A model generated the notes under the pieces. It did not search any database and was not told where the DNA came from. It saw nothing but the letters and a program-made list of their open reading frames with translations. A stretch of 35,007 nucleotides of DNA, taken from the NCBI GenBank assembly GCA_902787145.1, contig CADAEZ010000015.1, positions 1 to 35,007 on the forward strand. The letters are read 5' to 3'. Positions 15,265-22,782 of this stretch are shown here, piece after piece (the first letter of the stretch is position 1; every line of letters starts with the position of its first letter). The stretch comes from an uncultured Ruminococcus sp. Its GTDB lineage: Bacteria; Bacillota; Clostridia; Oscillospirales; Acutalibacteraceae. The position numbers and the translations under genes were made by a program.

Positions 15265-16568
15265 AGCGTCCTCAGTCCTTTCGGGTATTTATTCTTCACG
15301 GTACCGCCCGAAGCCTTGCCGAATCCGGTCGTGATTCCGTTATAGCATACGGCGCAGAAGCCTTTTTCGCTCCGGGCAGAAACCTCCTCGCCGTGCAAAA
15401 ATTTTTTTATCATCTCGTCGCCGAGCTCCACGCTTCTTGCGCAGTCCGACGGCTTTGCGGCCATAAACGCGCAGTGATGAGGCTCTATGCGGTTCTTTTT
15501 TATCTCGCCGAGCAGTACTCCGCGCCGAAGTACGCTTACTCCTCCGAGCGAAGGTACATTTTCGGGCAGAGCATAGATTTTTCCGCCCTCGATTCTCAGC
15601 CTCTCGCCGAAAACCCTGTCAACAAAAACACTGTCATAAAACTCAAAAACATCTTTATCAATCTTTGTTCTGACCGTATCAAGCGTAAACGACGGCATAA
15701 CCTCCGATTTTCGCCTGAGCTTGACGGCAAAATGCCCCTCGCCGCCGTCCATCGGAAAAATCCTCCTTGCATAGCCCATAGCCTGCCTGCCGAAGCTGAC
15801 TTTGCTGTCGACAAACTCAAAGTCAGGATTCTCGCTTATGAATCTCTCGATAACTCCCTCGTTTTCCTCACGTGAAAACGTACAGGTAGAATACACAAGC
15901 TCACCACCCTGACGCAGCGTATCCTTCGCTGAGTTCAGGATACGAAGCTGTCTTTCGGCACAGCTTTTAACGTGTTCCACACTCCATTCGCGTTCGGCGT
16001 CATTTTTTCTGAACATTCCTTCGCCGCTGCACGGAGCGTCAACCAAAACCTTGTCAAAAAATCCCTCAAGTCTCTTGCAAAGCACATCGGGACTCGCGTT
16101 TGTGACTACGGCGTTTCGCACTCCCATGCGTTCAATATTCGATAAAAGAATTATAGCTCTGTTTCTTACAATCTCGTTGCACAAAAGCAGTCCCGTGTTT
16201 TGCAGAGCCGATGCAATCTGCGTACTTTTACCGCCCGGCGCGGCACACAGGTCAAGCACCCTGTCGCCCTTTTTGACGTCAAGCATAGTGACGGCCGAGG
16301 TCGCTGACGGCTCCTGAACATAGAAAGCTCCGGCGTGGTGCATAGGATGATTGCCGACAGACTTTACGTCATCCGGCAGGTAAAATCCCTGTTCACAAAA
16401 CGGCGTTTTCCTAAGCTCAAACGGCAAAGCCGCCCTGAGCTTGTCCTCGGAGCACTTAAGCGTATTCAGCCTTATTCCCCTGTAGGAATCGGGAGAATTA
16501 TAGAATTTTAAGAATTCGGGAAACTCGTCTTTGAGCAAAGCTTCCATTCTTTGTAAAAAAACATCCAT
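15261..16568 (-). CDS. NSUN/RsmF-type RNA (cytosine-C5) methyltransferase
   Basis: This protein of about 435 residues has a NOL1/NOP2/Sun-type catalytic core. Motifs are the SAM site LDLCAAPGGKSTQIASAL, the DAPCSGEGMFRK motif with one catalytic Cys, and YSTCTFSREENEGVIE with the second. A C-terminal RsmF-like RNA-binding region follows, ending in a basic tail. Targets in relatives are cytosines of 16S rRNA. I start at the ATG at 16568 (MDVFLQRMEALLKDEF) because this aligns with the usual family start. Upstream codons to a TTG at 16610 look non-coding. No Shine-Dalgarno precedes the ATG, which is unusual for this window. Confidence 0.9.
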   Translation of the reverse strand: MDVFLQRMEALLKDEFPEFLKFYNSPDSYRGIRLNTLKCSEDKLRAALPFELRKTPFCEQGFYLPDDVKSVGNHPMHHAGAFYVQEPSATSAVTMLDVKKGDRVLDLCAAPGGKSTQIASALQNTGLLLCNEIVRNRAIILLSNIERMGVRNAVVTNASPDVLCKRLEGFFDKVLVDAPCSGEGMFRKNDAEREWSVEHVKSCAERQLRILNSAKDTLRQGGELVYSTCTFSREENEGVIERFISENPDFEFVDSKVSFGRQAMGYARRIFPMDGGEGHFAVKLRRKSEVMPSFTLDTVRTKIDKDVFEFYDSVFVDRVFGERLRIEGGKIYALPENVPSLGGVSVLRRGVLLGEIKKNRIEPHHCAFMAAKPSDCARSVELGDEMIKKFLHGEEVSARSEKGFCAVCYNGITTGFGKASGGTVKNKYPKGLRTL

Positions 16569-16585
16569 ATATACGAATATAAAAT

Positions 16586-16614
16586 AATTTACGGTAAATA
16601 ATAAATACAATCAA
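16586..16614 (-). promoter_or_regulatory. Possible promoter of the rRNA methyltransferase unit
   Basis: On the minus strand TTGATT (16609-16614) and TAAATT (16586-16591) are 17 bases apart. The predicted transcript would have a leader of only about 10-12 bases before the ATG at 16568, consistent with the missing ribosome site. Confidence 0.35.
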
Positions 16615-16627
16615 GGAGGTGAGTTCA

Positions 16628-16735
16628 ATGAGCAATCAGGACAAAAAGAACCCACAGAACAAAAATCAGCAGAATTGCGACAACAAAAACTGCGACAATA
16701 AGAAAAACGGACAAAACAAGAAAAACGAAGGCTGA
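16628..16735 (+). CDS. 35-residue Asn/Lys-rich hydrophilic peptide
   Basis: The peptide begins MSNQDKKNPQNKNQQNCDNK and ends GQNKKNEG. It contains two Cys, each in a CDNK context, and almost no hydrophobic residues. An excellent AAGGAGGTG ribosome site lies 8 bases before the ATG, and a strong terminator follows the stop, so a real gene is likely despite its size. It is divergent from the rRNA methyltransferase. Composition recalls small hydrophilic spore-associated or disordered peptides of Clostridia, but this is only an analogy. Function is unknown. Confidence 0.65.
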   Translation: MSNQDKKNPQNKNQQNCDNKNCDNKKNGQNKKNEG

Positions 16736-16743
16736 TAATTCGG

Positions 16744-16778
16744 TAAAGAGTGTGGAGCGTCACACTCTTTACTTTTTT
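16744..16778 (+). terminator. Terminator after the 35-residue peptide gene
   Basis: TAAAGAGTGTG and CACACTCTTTA form a perfect 11-bp stem with loop GAGCGT, followed by CTTTTTT. It lies eight bases past the stop. Confidence 0.9.
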
Positions 16779-16786
16779 AACCAAAA

Positions 16787-17449
16787 TCAGTATCCCAATT
16801 CTTCCCCAACGATAACAACCTTAATCCTGTCGATATGTCTCTGCTGAGCGCTGATTACAAAGTTACAGCAAATCCTATCCGTACTTCTGCAACCGTCGCA
16901 CATCTCGCGGCCGTCATCCTTTAGCGAAACGCACTCTCCGGTCTTGGCGCAATAGGTGTCACATCCGAGTCGAACCGTATTCGGCGGAGCCGCCTTCTCC
17001 TTTACGCGGATCTCGGCTTCTTCGATATTCTTTACGATTTTGTTATAGCCGCATACGAGCACAACGCTCTTGGGACCGTAAAGTATTGCCGAAACCCTGT
17101 TGGAGTTGCCGTCTACATTGTAGAGGTATCCTGACTCGGTAATGGCGTTCGAGGACGCAAAGTACACGTCCGCGCTGTAGGAAGCGCGATAAACCTGCTC
17201 GATCTCCTCGCGGGTAATACCCTCCTTTGAGCGGTCAAGGTAGTTATATCGTCCGCTCTTCAGCTCATCCATAACGCCGGTCTGCTTAAGAGTAACCGAA
17301 CCGCCGTTGGACACTGTATCTCCCTCGTTCACAAGAGTGCGAATCAGCGGCAGAACATCCTCTTTTTTCTCAACAAAAAACGGCTTCATATTGTTTTTGC
17401 GGAGGTTTTCCATTGTTTTTTCTATACGATCCATTGTTAGTTTATCCAT
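16787..17449 (-). CDS. LUD-domain protein (LutC/YkgG-like)
   Basis: This 220-residue protein belongs to the LUD family (formerly DUF162), which includes the lactate-utilisation proteins LutB and LutC. Typical segments are GDTVSNGGSVTLKQTGVMDEL and ADVYFASSNAITESGYLYNVDGN. The C-terminal third is Cys-rich (GCDTYCAKTGEC, MCDGCRSTDRICCNF), which may bind metal. There are no lutA or lutB partners nearby, so a role in lactate oxidation is not supported by context. GGGAAG lies before the ATG. Confidence 0.88.
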   Translation of the reverse strand: MDKLTMDRIEKTMENLRKNNMKPFFVEKKEDVLPLIRTLVNEGDTVSNGGSVTLKQTGVMDELKSGRYNYLDRSKEGITREEIEQVYRASYSADVYFASSNAITESGYLYNVDGNSNRVSAILYGPKSVVLVCGYNKIVKNIEEAEIRVKEKAAPPNTVRLGCDTYCAKTGECVSLKDDGREMCDGCRSTDRICCNFVISAQQRHIDRIKVVIVGEELGY

Positions 17450-17505
17450 AGTTACACTTCCCTTTTTAAACTAATATAATATTATACTATAATATAAAAA
17501 TTTTT

Positions 17506-18048
17506 TCAAGGCTCAACAAAGGGAACTCCCAGGATATCAGCGACAGATTTCGAGAGGTTACGCGCAATCGCTTTGATATTTTCACGGATAAACCGCGCGT
17601 CGTCAATATTGTCGTGATATGCCACCTCGATAAGCGAAGCCGGAGCCTTAGTAAGCCTCAGCTCGCCGAGAGATGTAGTCGGTACAGTCCTGACCTTTTC
17701 GGGATTCGGATACAGCTCGGAAAAATTCGTCGCCAAAGTCTCCGCAAAATCCCGACCCTTTGTACTTGTGGGATAATAGTAGACCTCTACTCCCCTGTTC
17801 CTGCCGGCACTCGCCTCGGGAGAAGCGTTGGAATGAATCGCGAGATGCAGGTCATAGTCGCCCGTATTGCTCTGATTAATCGCCTGTCTGAGCGACATTT
17901 CCGGATTGTTGCGCGTAAACTCAATCCCGCTGGCTTTGAGGTAAGGCTCCATAGCGTCGGCTATCAGGTTCATATAATATTCCTCATTCCCGCCGTCTAC
18001 ATATGGATTCCATTCCTGCAAAGACGGACTCAGATAGATTTTCGGCAT
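17506..18048 (-). CDS. N-acetylmuramoyl-L-alanine amidase-like protein (Amidase_3 fold)
   Basis: This 180-residue protein resembles zinc amidases that cleave the bond between MurNAc and L-alanine in peptidoglycan. A conserved Glu pair (E22/E23), the LAIHSNASP segment with H72, and the late catalytic-type Glu (E141 in SLIEVAYHDN) match Amidase_3 landmarks. The usual first zinc ligand, the GHGG histidine near the N-terminus, is replaced by SPSLQEWNPY, so activity is uncertain. No signal peptide is visible. I start at the ATG at 18048 (MPKIYLSP), with AAAGGG upstream, and not at the GTG three codons earlier. Confidence 0.8.
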   Translation of the reverse strand: MPKIYLSPSLQEWNPYVDGGNEEYYMNLIADAMEPYLKASGIEFTRNNPEMSLRQAINQSNTGDYDLHLAIHSNASPEASAGRNRGVEVYYYPTSTKGRDFAETLATNFSELYPNPEKVRTVPTTSLGELRLTKAPASLIEVAYHDNIDDARFIRENIKAIARNLSKSVADILGVPFVEP

Positions 18049-18129
18049 AAAAATCACCCTTTCATATTATTACTAATTATTATGAAAGAGTGAAAGTTTT
18101 TAGAATAAAGCAAAATGTACAAAAATCTA

Positions 18130-18158
18130 TTTACAAATAATCAAAATGATGTTATACT
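18130..18158 (+). promoter_or_regulatory. Promoter of the reverse rubrerythrin gene
   Basis: TTTACA (18130-18135) and TATACT (18153-18158) are separated by exactly 17 bases, about 30 bases before the ATG. AAGGAGG precedes the start. Confidence 0.75.
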
Positions 18159-18188
18159 GAAACAAATAATTATAAGGAGGACAATTTA

Positions 18189-18731
18189 ATGAAAAAATTT
18201 GTTTGTTCAGTATGCGGATACGTTCACGAGGGAGACGCTCCTCCGGAGCAGTGCCCGATTTGTAAGGCTCCGGCGGCTAAATTCAACGAGGTCAAGGCTG
18301 ATGCTGACTACGCCACAATGCACGTTGTTGGAGAGGCTCAGGGCGTAAGCGAAGACATCATCAAGGATCTGCGCGACAACTTCACCGGCGAGTGCACAGA
18401 GGTAGGAATGTACCTCGCAATGGCCAGAGTTGCCGACCGCGAAGGCTATCCTGAGATAGCAGCCGCATTCGAAAAATACGGTCTTGAGGAAGCTGTACAT
18501 GCCGCTAAATTCGCCGAGCTCCTCGGAGAAGTAGTTACAGACTCCACCGAAAAGAACCTCAAAATGCGAGCTGACGCCGAAGCAGGCGCGTGCGAAGGCA
18601 AGTTCGACCTCGCCAAGAGAGCCAAGGCTCAGAACCTCGACGCTATCCACGACACAGTTCACGAGATGGCTAAGGACGAGGCAAGACACGGCGCAGGATT
18701 TGCGGGACTTCTCAAGAGGTATTTCGGTTAA
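18189..18731 (+). CDS. Reverse rubrerythrin (N-terminal rubredoxin, C-terminal ferritin-like diiron)
   Basis: This 180-residue protein has its rubredoxin-like iron site first (C6-x2-C9 and C22-x2-C25 in [20 protein letters not shown]), then a ferritin-like four-helix domain from about 45. That domain supplies Glu/His ligands in [25 protein letters not shown] and [12 protein letters not shown]. This order is the reverse of classical rubrerythrin and is known from clostridia. Those proteins reduce hydrogen peroxide or oxygen using NADH-linked electron donors. It is a monocistronic gene with a good promoter and terminator, fitting an oxidative-stress gene in an anaerobe. Confidence 0.94.
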   Translation: MKKFVCSVCGYVHEGDAPPEQCPICKAPAAKFNEVKADADYATMHVVGEAQGVSEDIIKDLRDNFTGECTEVGMYLAMARVADREGYPEIAAAFEKYGLEEAVHAAKFAELLGEVVTDSTEKNLKMRADAEAGACEGKFDLAKRAKAQNLDAIHDTVHEMAKDEARHGAGFAGLLKRYFG

Positions 18732-18759
18732 GCTAAAAGCAGCATAAATACTGAGATTT

Positions 18760-18797
18760 CAGAGGGAAGGGAGAAATCCTTTCCCTCTCTTTTTCAC
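18760..18797 (+). terminator. Terminator after the reverse rubrerythrin gene
   Basis: AGAGGGAAGG pairs with CCTTTCCCTCT (one bulge), followed by CTTTTT. It lies about 30 bases past the stop. Confidence 0.85.
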
Positions 18798-18810
18798 CTT
18801 TTCAAGTGCA

Positions 18811-18879
18811 CCAAAAGTGTACATCATTTTTTCACTATTCTGATTCCAATGTACAAAGTACACAACCAAAAGTGTACAT
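18811..18879. repeat. Direct repeat CCAAAAGTGTACAT, two copies
   Basis: Identical 14-bp copies lie at 18811-18824 and 18866-18879, with related GTACA motifs between them (AATGTACAAAGTACAC at 18848-18863). The stretch lies between two convergent gene ends and encodes nothing that I can support. Confidence 0.5.
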
Positions 18880-18907
18880 AAATATTGTTTCTATACTAAA
18901 ATGCGAT

Positions 18908-18933
18908 AAAGGAGCAGCCGAAGCCGCTCCTTT
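18908..18933 (-). terminator. Terminator after the FN3-type secreted protein
   Basis: AAAGGAGC and GCTCCTTT form the stem around a GGCTTCGGCT loop region, three bases from the gene stop. It may act in both directions. Confidence 0.7.
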
Positions 18934-18936
18934 GAT

Positions 18937-19641
18937 TTATTTTATTACTTTAATTCTTTTCTCCTTACTCCATTTAGTCCATTTTTTATTTGCATAAGCT
19001 CTAACTTTCACAGAGTAAATCTTCCCTTTTTTGAGTTTTTTCGATGTATAGCTTGTCTTTTTTACTGTAAACTTTTTACTGCCGATTGCTATCTGATATT
19101 TTTTAGCATTTTTTACTGCGCTCCATTTAGCCTTAATCTTGCTCCCCTTTGCACTCACAGCTTTTTTAATCTTTGGCGACGGTGTAACAGTTTTTTTAAC
19201 GGTGTTTGATGTCTTAACTTGCGCCGGGACTTGGTTGCCTTTTAATGTAATTGTAACTTCAGTATCTGTCGGAGCAAGTACCCAACCATCGTCAAAATAA
19301 GCCATAGTAGCCAACAGCTTGTATGTTCCGGCTGGATTATCTTTTGTAAACCATGTAAAACTATAATGCTGATAGTCACTGTCACTCATATCAAAAAAAT
19401 CCGTAGAACTCGCTACAACTTCATTTTTTGAATTGTATACATCAATATTAATCTTCTCTGTTTTATACTCATGATAAATCTCAAACACAACATTAACATT
19501 TTCACCAATATTTGCTATTATATCTTTATTTCTTACAACGACTGTAGGAAAAGTCCATGCACTTGCAGATACCGCTGAAATTACCATTGATGATACAATT
19601 ATCAAAAAACATAAAACTATAGATATAATTCTTTTTTTCAT
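18937..19641 (-). CDS. Secreted protein with C-terminal fibronectin type III-like domain
   Basis: This 234-residue protein has a clear signal peptide (1-28, ending SAVSASA). Residues 30-130 form an Ig-like beta region (VVVRNKDIIANIGENVNVVFEIY) with a YSFTWFTKDNPAGTYKLLA segment. A Thr/Pro/Lys linker (about 135-155) follows. The C-terminal 80 residues are very lysine-rich and look like an FN3 module (KAKWSAVKNAKKYQIAIGSK, YSVKVRAYANKKWTKWS). No catalytic motif is present. It is likely an extracellular adhesion or wall-associated protein. It is the first of three neighbouring secreted proteins on this strand. Confidence 0.8.
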   Translation of the reverse strand: MKKRIISIVLCFLIIVSSMVISAVSASAWTFPTVVVRNKDIIANIGENVNVVFEIYHEYKTEKINIDVYNSKNEVVASSTDFFDMSDSDYQHYSFTWFTKDNPAGTYKLLATMAYFDDGWVLAPTDTEVTITLKGNQVPAQVKTSNTVKKTVTPSPKIKKAVSAKGSKIKAKWSAVKNAKKYQIAIGSKKFTVKKTSYTSKKLKKGKIYSVKVRAYANKKWTKWSKEKRIKVIK

Positions 19642-19731
19642 ATTAGTTCCTCCGTTTCACAAATAATAGTATAAAATAAAGATTTATAATGTCAAGCATA
19701 TTACTACTGTTTGCTCTGCCTTTACCGTGGA

Positions 19732-19762
19732 AAAAGTCAGCTCGAAAACCGAGCCGGCTTGT
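19732..19762 (-). terminator. Terminator after the 534-residue secreted protein
   Basis: On the minus strand GGCTCGG/TTTTCGAGCT forms a hairpin followed by GACTTTTT, about 12 bases past the stop. Confidence 0.65.
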
Positions 19763-19773
19763 GTTATATAAGA

Positions 19774-21378
19774 TTATATAACTCTAACGGTTATTTTAAC
19801 CGTTTTTGTTTTCGGGGCATATCCTTTATTGCCGCGTACTATAACCAAAACGGTCAATGTGTATTTGCCCTTCGCGGCGCCCTTCTTAATCTTAACTTTT
19901 CCTTTCTTTTTGAGTGTAAGAACTTTCTTTTTGGCCTGCTTTATTACAATGTAAGTTACCTTACCCTCAGCCTTCTTGACTGTAATAGCCTTGTAGGTTA
20001 TAGATCCCTTGTTGAGCTTTTTTGCTTTTACAGTCTTATTCTTTTTGGTAATCTTAGCAGGGTTATTCTTATTTGAGGAAGTATTATTAGCAGTCTTAGT
20101 AGTCTTTGCGGCAGGAGTAGTCTTAGCAGCAGATGTGTTCTTAGCCGGAGCTACTGTATTTTTGTCCTGACCGGAAGTCTGAACCTGAGTATTTGTTGTG
20201 ACAGGAGTTGTATCAGAAGGTGTAGTTTCAGTCTCGCGATCAGTTGCCGGAGCGTCTGTGGGAGCGTCCGTTACTTCCTCTGCGGATGTAGTAGTTTCCG
20301 TAGCCTGAGTCGTCTCTTCCTCTGTAGCTGTTGTCTCGATTACCTCTGTTGTATCAGCTACGGGATTCGTTTCGACCGGCTCTGTTGTATCGACTACGGG
20401 ATTTGTCTCGATCGGTTCTGTTGTATCGACTACGGGATTTGTCTCGATCGGCTCTGTTGTATCGCCTTCGGGATCTGTCTCGACCGGCTCTGTTGTATCG
20501 GCTTCGGGATCTGTCTCGATCGGTTCTGTTGTATCGACTTCGGGATCTGTCTCGACCGGTTCTGTTGTATCGACTTCGGGATCTGTCTCGATCGGCTCTG
20601 TTGTATCGCCTTCGCCTGAACCTTCGCTGTATTCATCTACATAGAAGTAACCTTCGTGCCAGTCTTCGCCGCCCTGTCCGTCGGGACGGAAGTAAATTGT
20701 GTATAAGCCGTCAGCTTCGATTCCATAATCATTTTCAAATCCGTCGGGGTACCATGTAACCATACCGTCTTTGTATTCCGCAACCTTAATAGAATCGCCG
20801 GCGCTGAGCTCTACGCCGGAGAGCATATACTCACCGTCTGCCTCCTCATTAGGAACAAAGCAAAGCTCTGTATGGATATTATCGTCCCAACTGTTGTCGC
20901 CGTTGATGTTGCCTACGAGATAGTAGCCGGGATCAGGCTCTTCTGATCCGCCCTCACCTGAGCCTTCGCTGTATTCATCTACATAGAAGTAACCCTCGTG
21001 CCAGTCGAAACCACCCTGACCATCGGGACGGAAGTAGATTGTGTACGAACCGTCAGTCTCAATCTGGTAATCGTTGTTTGTGCCGCCGGGATACCATGTA
21101 GTAACCACGCCGCCTTCAACTGCTACAACCTTGAGAGCGTCGCCCTCGCTGAGCTCTACGCCTGAGAGCATATACTCGCCGTCTGCCGCCTCATTAGGCG
21201 CAAAGCAGAGTTCAGAGTGGATGTTGTCATCCCAGCTGTTGTCGCCGTTTATGTTGCCTACGAGATAAAACCCGTCATTCTCGTCCGCGGCTGACGCCGA
21301 TGGAACAACCGCAGTGAATAAGCTTGCTGTTATCAGAATCGAAAGTAGTATTCCGATAACTTTCTTGAAGTTTTTCAT
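19774..21378 (-). CDS. Secreted protein with two CBM-like modules, Thr/Glu/Pro repeat and basic C-terminal domain
   Basis: This 534-residue protein has a signal peptide (1-30, ending PSASA). Residues 37-136 and 152-251 are two near-identical beta-type modules (FYLVGNINGDNSWDDNIH, then YTIYFRPDGQGG and WHEGYFYVDEYSEG). Their aromatic content and YLVGNING start resemble starch- or glycan-binding modules; this is inference. About 258-355 is a 12-residue tandem repeat (DTTEPIETDPEV and variants, about eight units), then a Thr-rich linker. The last 95 residues form a lysine-rich beta domain (KTVKAKKLNKGSITYKAITV...) of a type common in surface proteins of this group. No LPXTG signal or dockerin is present. 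GGGG precedes the ATG. Confidence 0.82.
   Translation of the reverse strand: MKNFKKVIGILLSILITASLFTAVVPSASAADENDGFYLVGNINGDNSWDDNIHSELCFAPNEAADGEYMLSGVELSEGDALKVVAVEGGVVTTWYPGGTNNDYQIETDGSYTIYFRPDGQGGFDWHEGYFYVDEYSEGSGEGGSEEPDPGYYLVGNINGDNSWDDNIHTELCFVPNEEADGEYMLSGVELSAGDSIKVAEYKDGMVTWYPDGFENDYGIEADGLYTIYFRPDGQGGEDWHEGYFYVDEYSEGSGEGDTTEPIETDPEVDTTEPVETDPEVDTTEPIETDPEADTTEPVETDPEGDTTEPIETNPVVDTTEPIETNPVVDTTEPVETNPVADTTEVIETTATEEETTQATETTTSAEEVTDAPTDAPATDRETETTPSDTTPVTTNTQVQTSGQDKNTVAPAKNTSAAKTTPAAKTTKTANNTSSNKNNPAKITKKNKTVKAKKLNKGSITYKAITVKKAEGKVTYIVIKQAKKKVLTLKKKGKVKIKKGAAKGKYTLTVLVIVRGNKGYAPKTKTVKITVRVI
20336..20617 (-). repeat. 36-bp tandem repeat encoding DTTEP-ET-P units
   Basis: About eight 36-bp units encode the linker of the 534-residue secreted protein. 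Units differ mainly at Ile/Val, Asp/Asn and the final Val/Ala/Gly codon, so they are old enough to have diverged or are under selection. Copy number may vary between strains. Confidence 0.85.
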
Positions 21379-21481
21379 AAAAAATGTCCCCTTTCTTTTT
21401 TGTTTATTATATAATTATGGCCTATTAAATGTCAATTAGTTTCAGATAAATAAAGTGATAATTTCCTGATTATATACAAAA

Positions 21482-21513
21482 ACGAGCTGCCGAAAAACCG
21501 ACAGCCCGGTAAA
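21482..21513 (-). terminator. Terminator after the Big_2 surface protein
   Basis: On the minus strand GGCTGTCGG pairs with CCGACAGCC-type arms (GCTGTCGG/TCGGCAGC) around a T-rich loop, followed by TCGTTTTT. It lies just past the gene stop. Confidence 0.75.
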
Positions 21514-21520
21514 TTGATGA

Positions 21521-22540
21521 TTATTTATAGCTTGAATAGCCTACGGAGCAAACCTTCATCTCAAGCTTATCGCGCAGAAGTGTATCCCAGATGTAAACAC
21601 TCTTGCTGTACAGCTCGTCACAAGCGGCGTATGCTTTTTCGGCATTGTACGAGGATGTTGCGTAAACCTCGGTATAGGTAAGGTTTGAATTTTTAACATA
21701 CTTCGAGGTATCAACCGATGAATTCCACTCAATATCCAGCGAGGAGCTGCTATATGAGAATACTAAGTCGATATTCTTCTTGCCATTTTCAGGGATAGAA
21801 TAGCTCACCAAATAACCGTGGTCGGAGCTTTGATAGTAATTCGCAAAAACAAATTCTTTCTTGGATGCGTCATAATAGATACGAGCCTCATTTCCGCTTG
21901 CGGTATACTCGATGTACTTCATCTGCGACTTTGGCTCCAGAGTACCCTTTTTGTTGATATAGTTCTTGAGTGCGGTGTACGGATTGAGCACATTAACGGT
22001 ACCGTAAAGGATATTACCGCTGGAATCCTCGGCGGATACATTAACTCTGCCGACTTTTTTAGGTGTTACAAGTCCCGACTGATTTACCGTCGCTACGCTC
22101 TTGTCGGTAGTTTTCCAGTTTTTGGAAGACATAACCGATCCCCAACTGTTCTTAATTACCAGCGGCAGCGTATCTCCCAGATAAAGGGTAAACTCCTTGC
22201 CGAGCTTAGTAACCTTTGGCTTAACCGTAACCTTGCACTTGTACTTCTTGCCCTTGTACTTAGCTGTAATCGTAGCCTTGCCCTTGTGCTTTGCGGTAAC
22301 ATAACCTGAGCTTGACACAGTAGCGACAGACTTCTTGGAGGTTTTCCACTTAACCTTCCATGATTTAGCTTTCTTAAGCTTAAGCTGTTTTGATTTACCT
22401 ACATAAAGTGTGATTTTCTTTTTATTCAGCTTAGGTTTAGCTTTTTTCTTAGCGCTCGCCGAAATCGGAGCAACCATAGCTATACTCATAACTATAGCAG
22501 CAGAAAGAAAAACACAGATTGATTTTTTGAATAGTTTCAT
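21521..22540 (-). CDS. Secreted surface protein with two Big_2 (bacterial Ig-like) domains
   Basis: This 339-residue protein has a signal peptide (1-29, ending PISASA). Two Big_2 domains follow, at about 36-108 and 112-186. They show the family pattern 'L.VGKSKQLKLK', 'WKTSKKSVATVSSSGYVTAKHKGKATITAKYKGK', then 'WKTTDKSVATVNQSGLVTPKKVGRVNVSA'. The C-terminal 150 residues (from about 188) are Tyr/Ser-rich and not recognised. The first Ig domain is extremely lysine-rich. No anchor motif is seen. It is likely an extracellular, cell-associated protein. Confidence 0.85.
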   Translation of the reverse strand: MKLFKKSICVFLSAAIVMSIAMVAPISASAKKKAKPKLNKKKITLYVGKSKQLKLKKAKSWKVKWKTSKKSVATVSSSGYVTAKHKGKATITAKYKGKKYKCKVTVKPKVTKLGKEFTLYLGDTLPLVIKNSWGSVMSSKNWKTTDKSVATVNQSGLVTPKKVGRVNVSAEDSSGNILYGTVNVLNPYTALKNYINKKGTLEPKSQMKYIEYTASGNEARIYYDASKKEFVFANYYQSSDHGYLVSYSIPENGKKNIDLVFSYSSSSLDIEWNSSVDTSKYVKNSNLTYTEVYATSSYNAEKAYAACDELYSKSVYIWDTLLRDKLEMKVCSVGYSSYK

Positions 22541-22627
22541 AACCGGTACCTCTCTTTTGTATTTTAGTTAACTAAATTATACCTTGATACACATTCAATG
22601 TCAATAATATTATTTTTATAAAACGCA

Positions 22628-22656
22628 TTGACAAAACAATAAACTTTTGATATAAT
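22628..22656 (+). promoter_or_regulatory. Consensus promoter of tRNA-Gly
   Basis: TTGACA (22628-22633) and TATAAT (22651-22656) are both perfect and 17 bases apart, 18 bases before the tRNA. Confidence 0.92.
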
Positions 22657-22673
22657 AACAATGTTGTAAATAC

Positions 22674-22747
22674 GCGGATGTAGTTTAGTGGTAGAACTTC
22701 AGCCTTCCAAGCTGATCGTGTGGGTTCGATTCCCATCATCCGCTCCA
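22674..22747 (+). tRNA. tRNA-Gly (anticodon TCC)
   Basis: This 74-base tRNA includes an encoded CCA. The acceptor stem is GCGGATG pairing with CATCCGC. The anticodon stem is TCAGC/GCTGA around the loop CTTCCAA, with TCC at 22706-22708 reading GGA and other Gly codons. The T arm is TGGGTTCGATTCCCA. The D arm is AGTTTAGTGGTAGAACT. A perfect promoter precedes it and a terminator follows, so it is transcribed alone. An open frame on the opposite strand is an artefact of the tRNA. Confidence 0.97.
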
Positions 22748-22750
22748 ACA

Positions 22751-22782
22751 AAACGGACACCATTGGTGTCCGTTTATTTTTG
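22751..22782 (+). terminator. Terminator after tRNA-Gly
   Basis: AAACGGACACCA and TGGTGTCCGTTT form a near-perfect palindrome followed by ATTTTTG. A partial inverted copy lies at 23032-23046. Confidence 0.9.

Noticed and set aside
20331..20759. Plus-strand frame with YRLRDLSR repeats
   Set aside because: It is the shadow of the 36-bp repeats in the real minus-strand secreted protein gene.
22572..22763. Minus-strand frame reading through tRNA-Gly (MMGIEPT...)
   Set aside because: It is the antisense translation of the tRNA and its promoter; there is no ribosome site. Such frames are a known annotation artefact.
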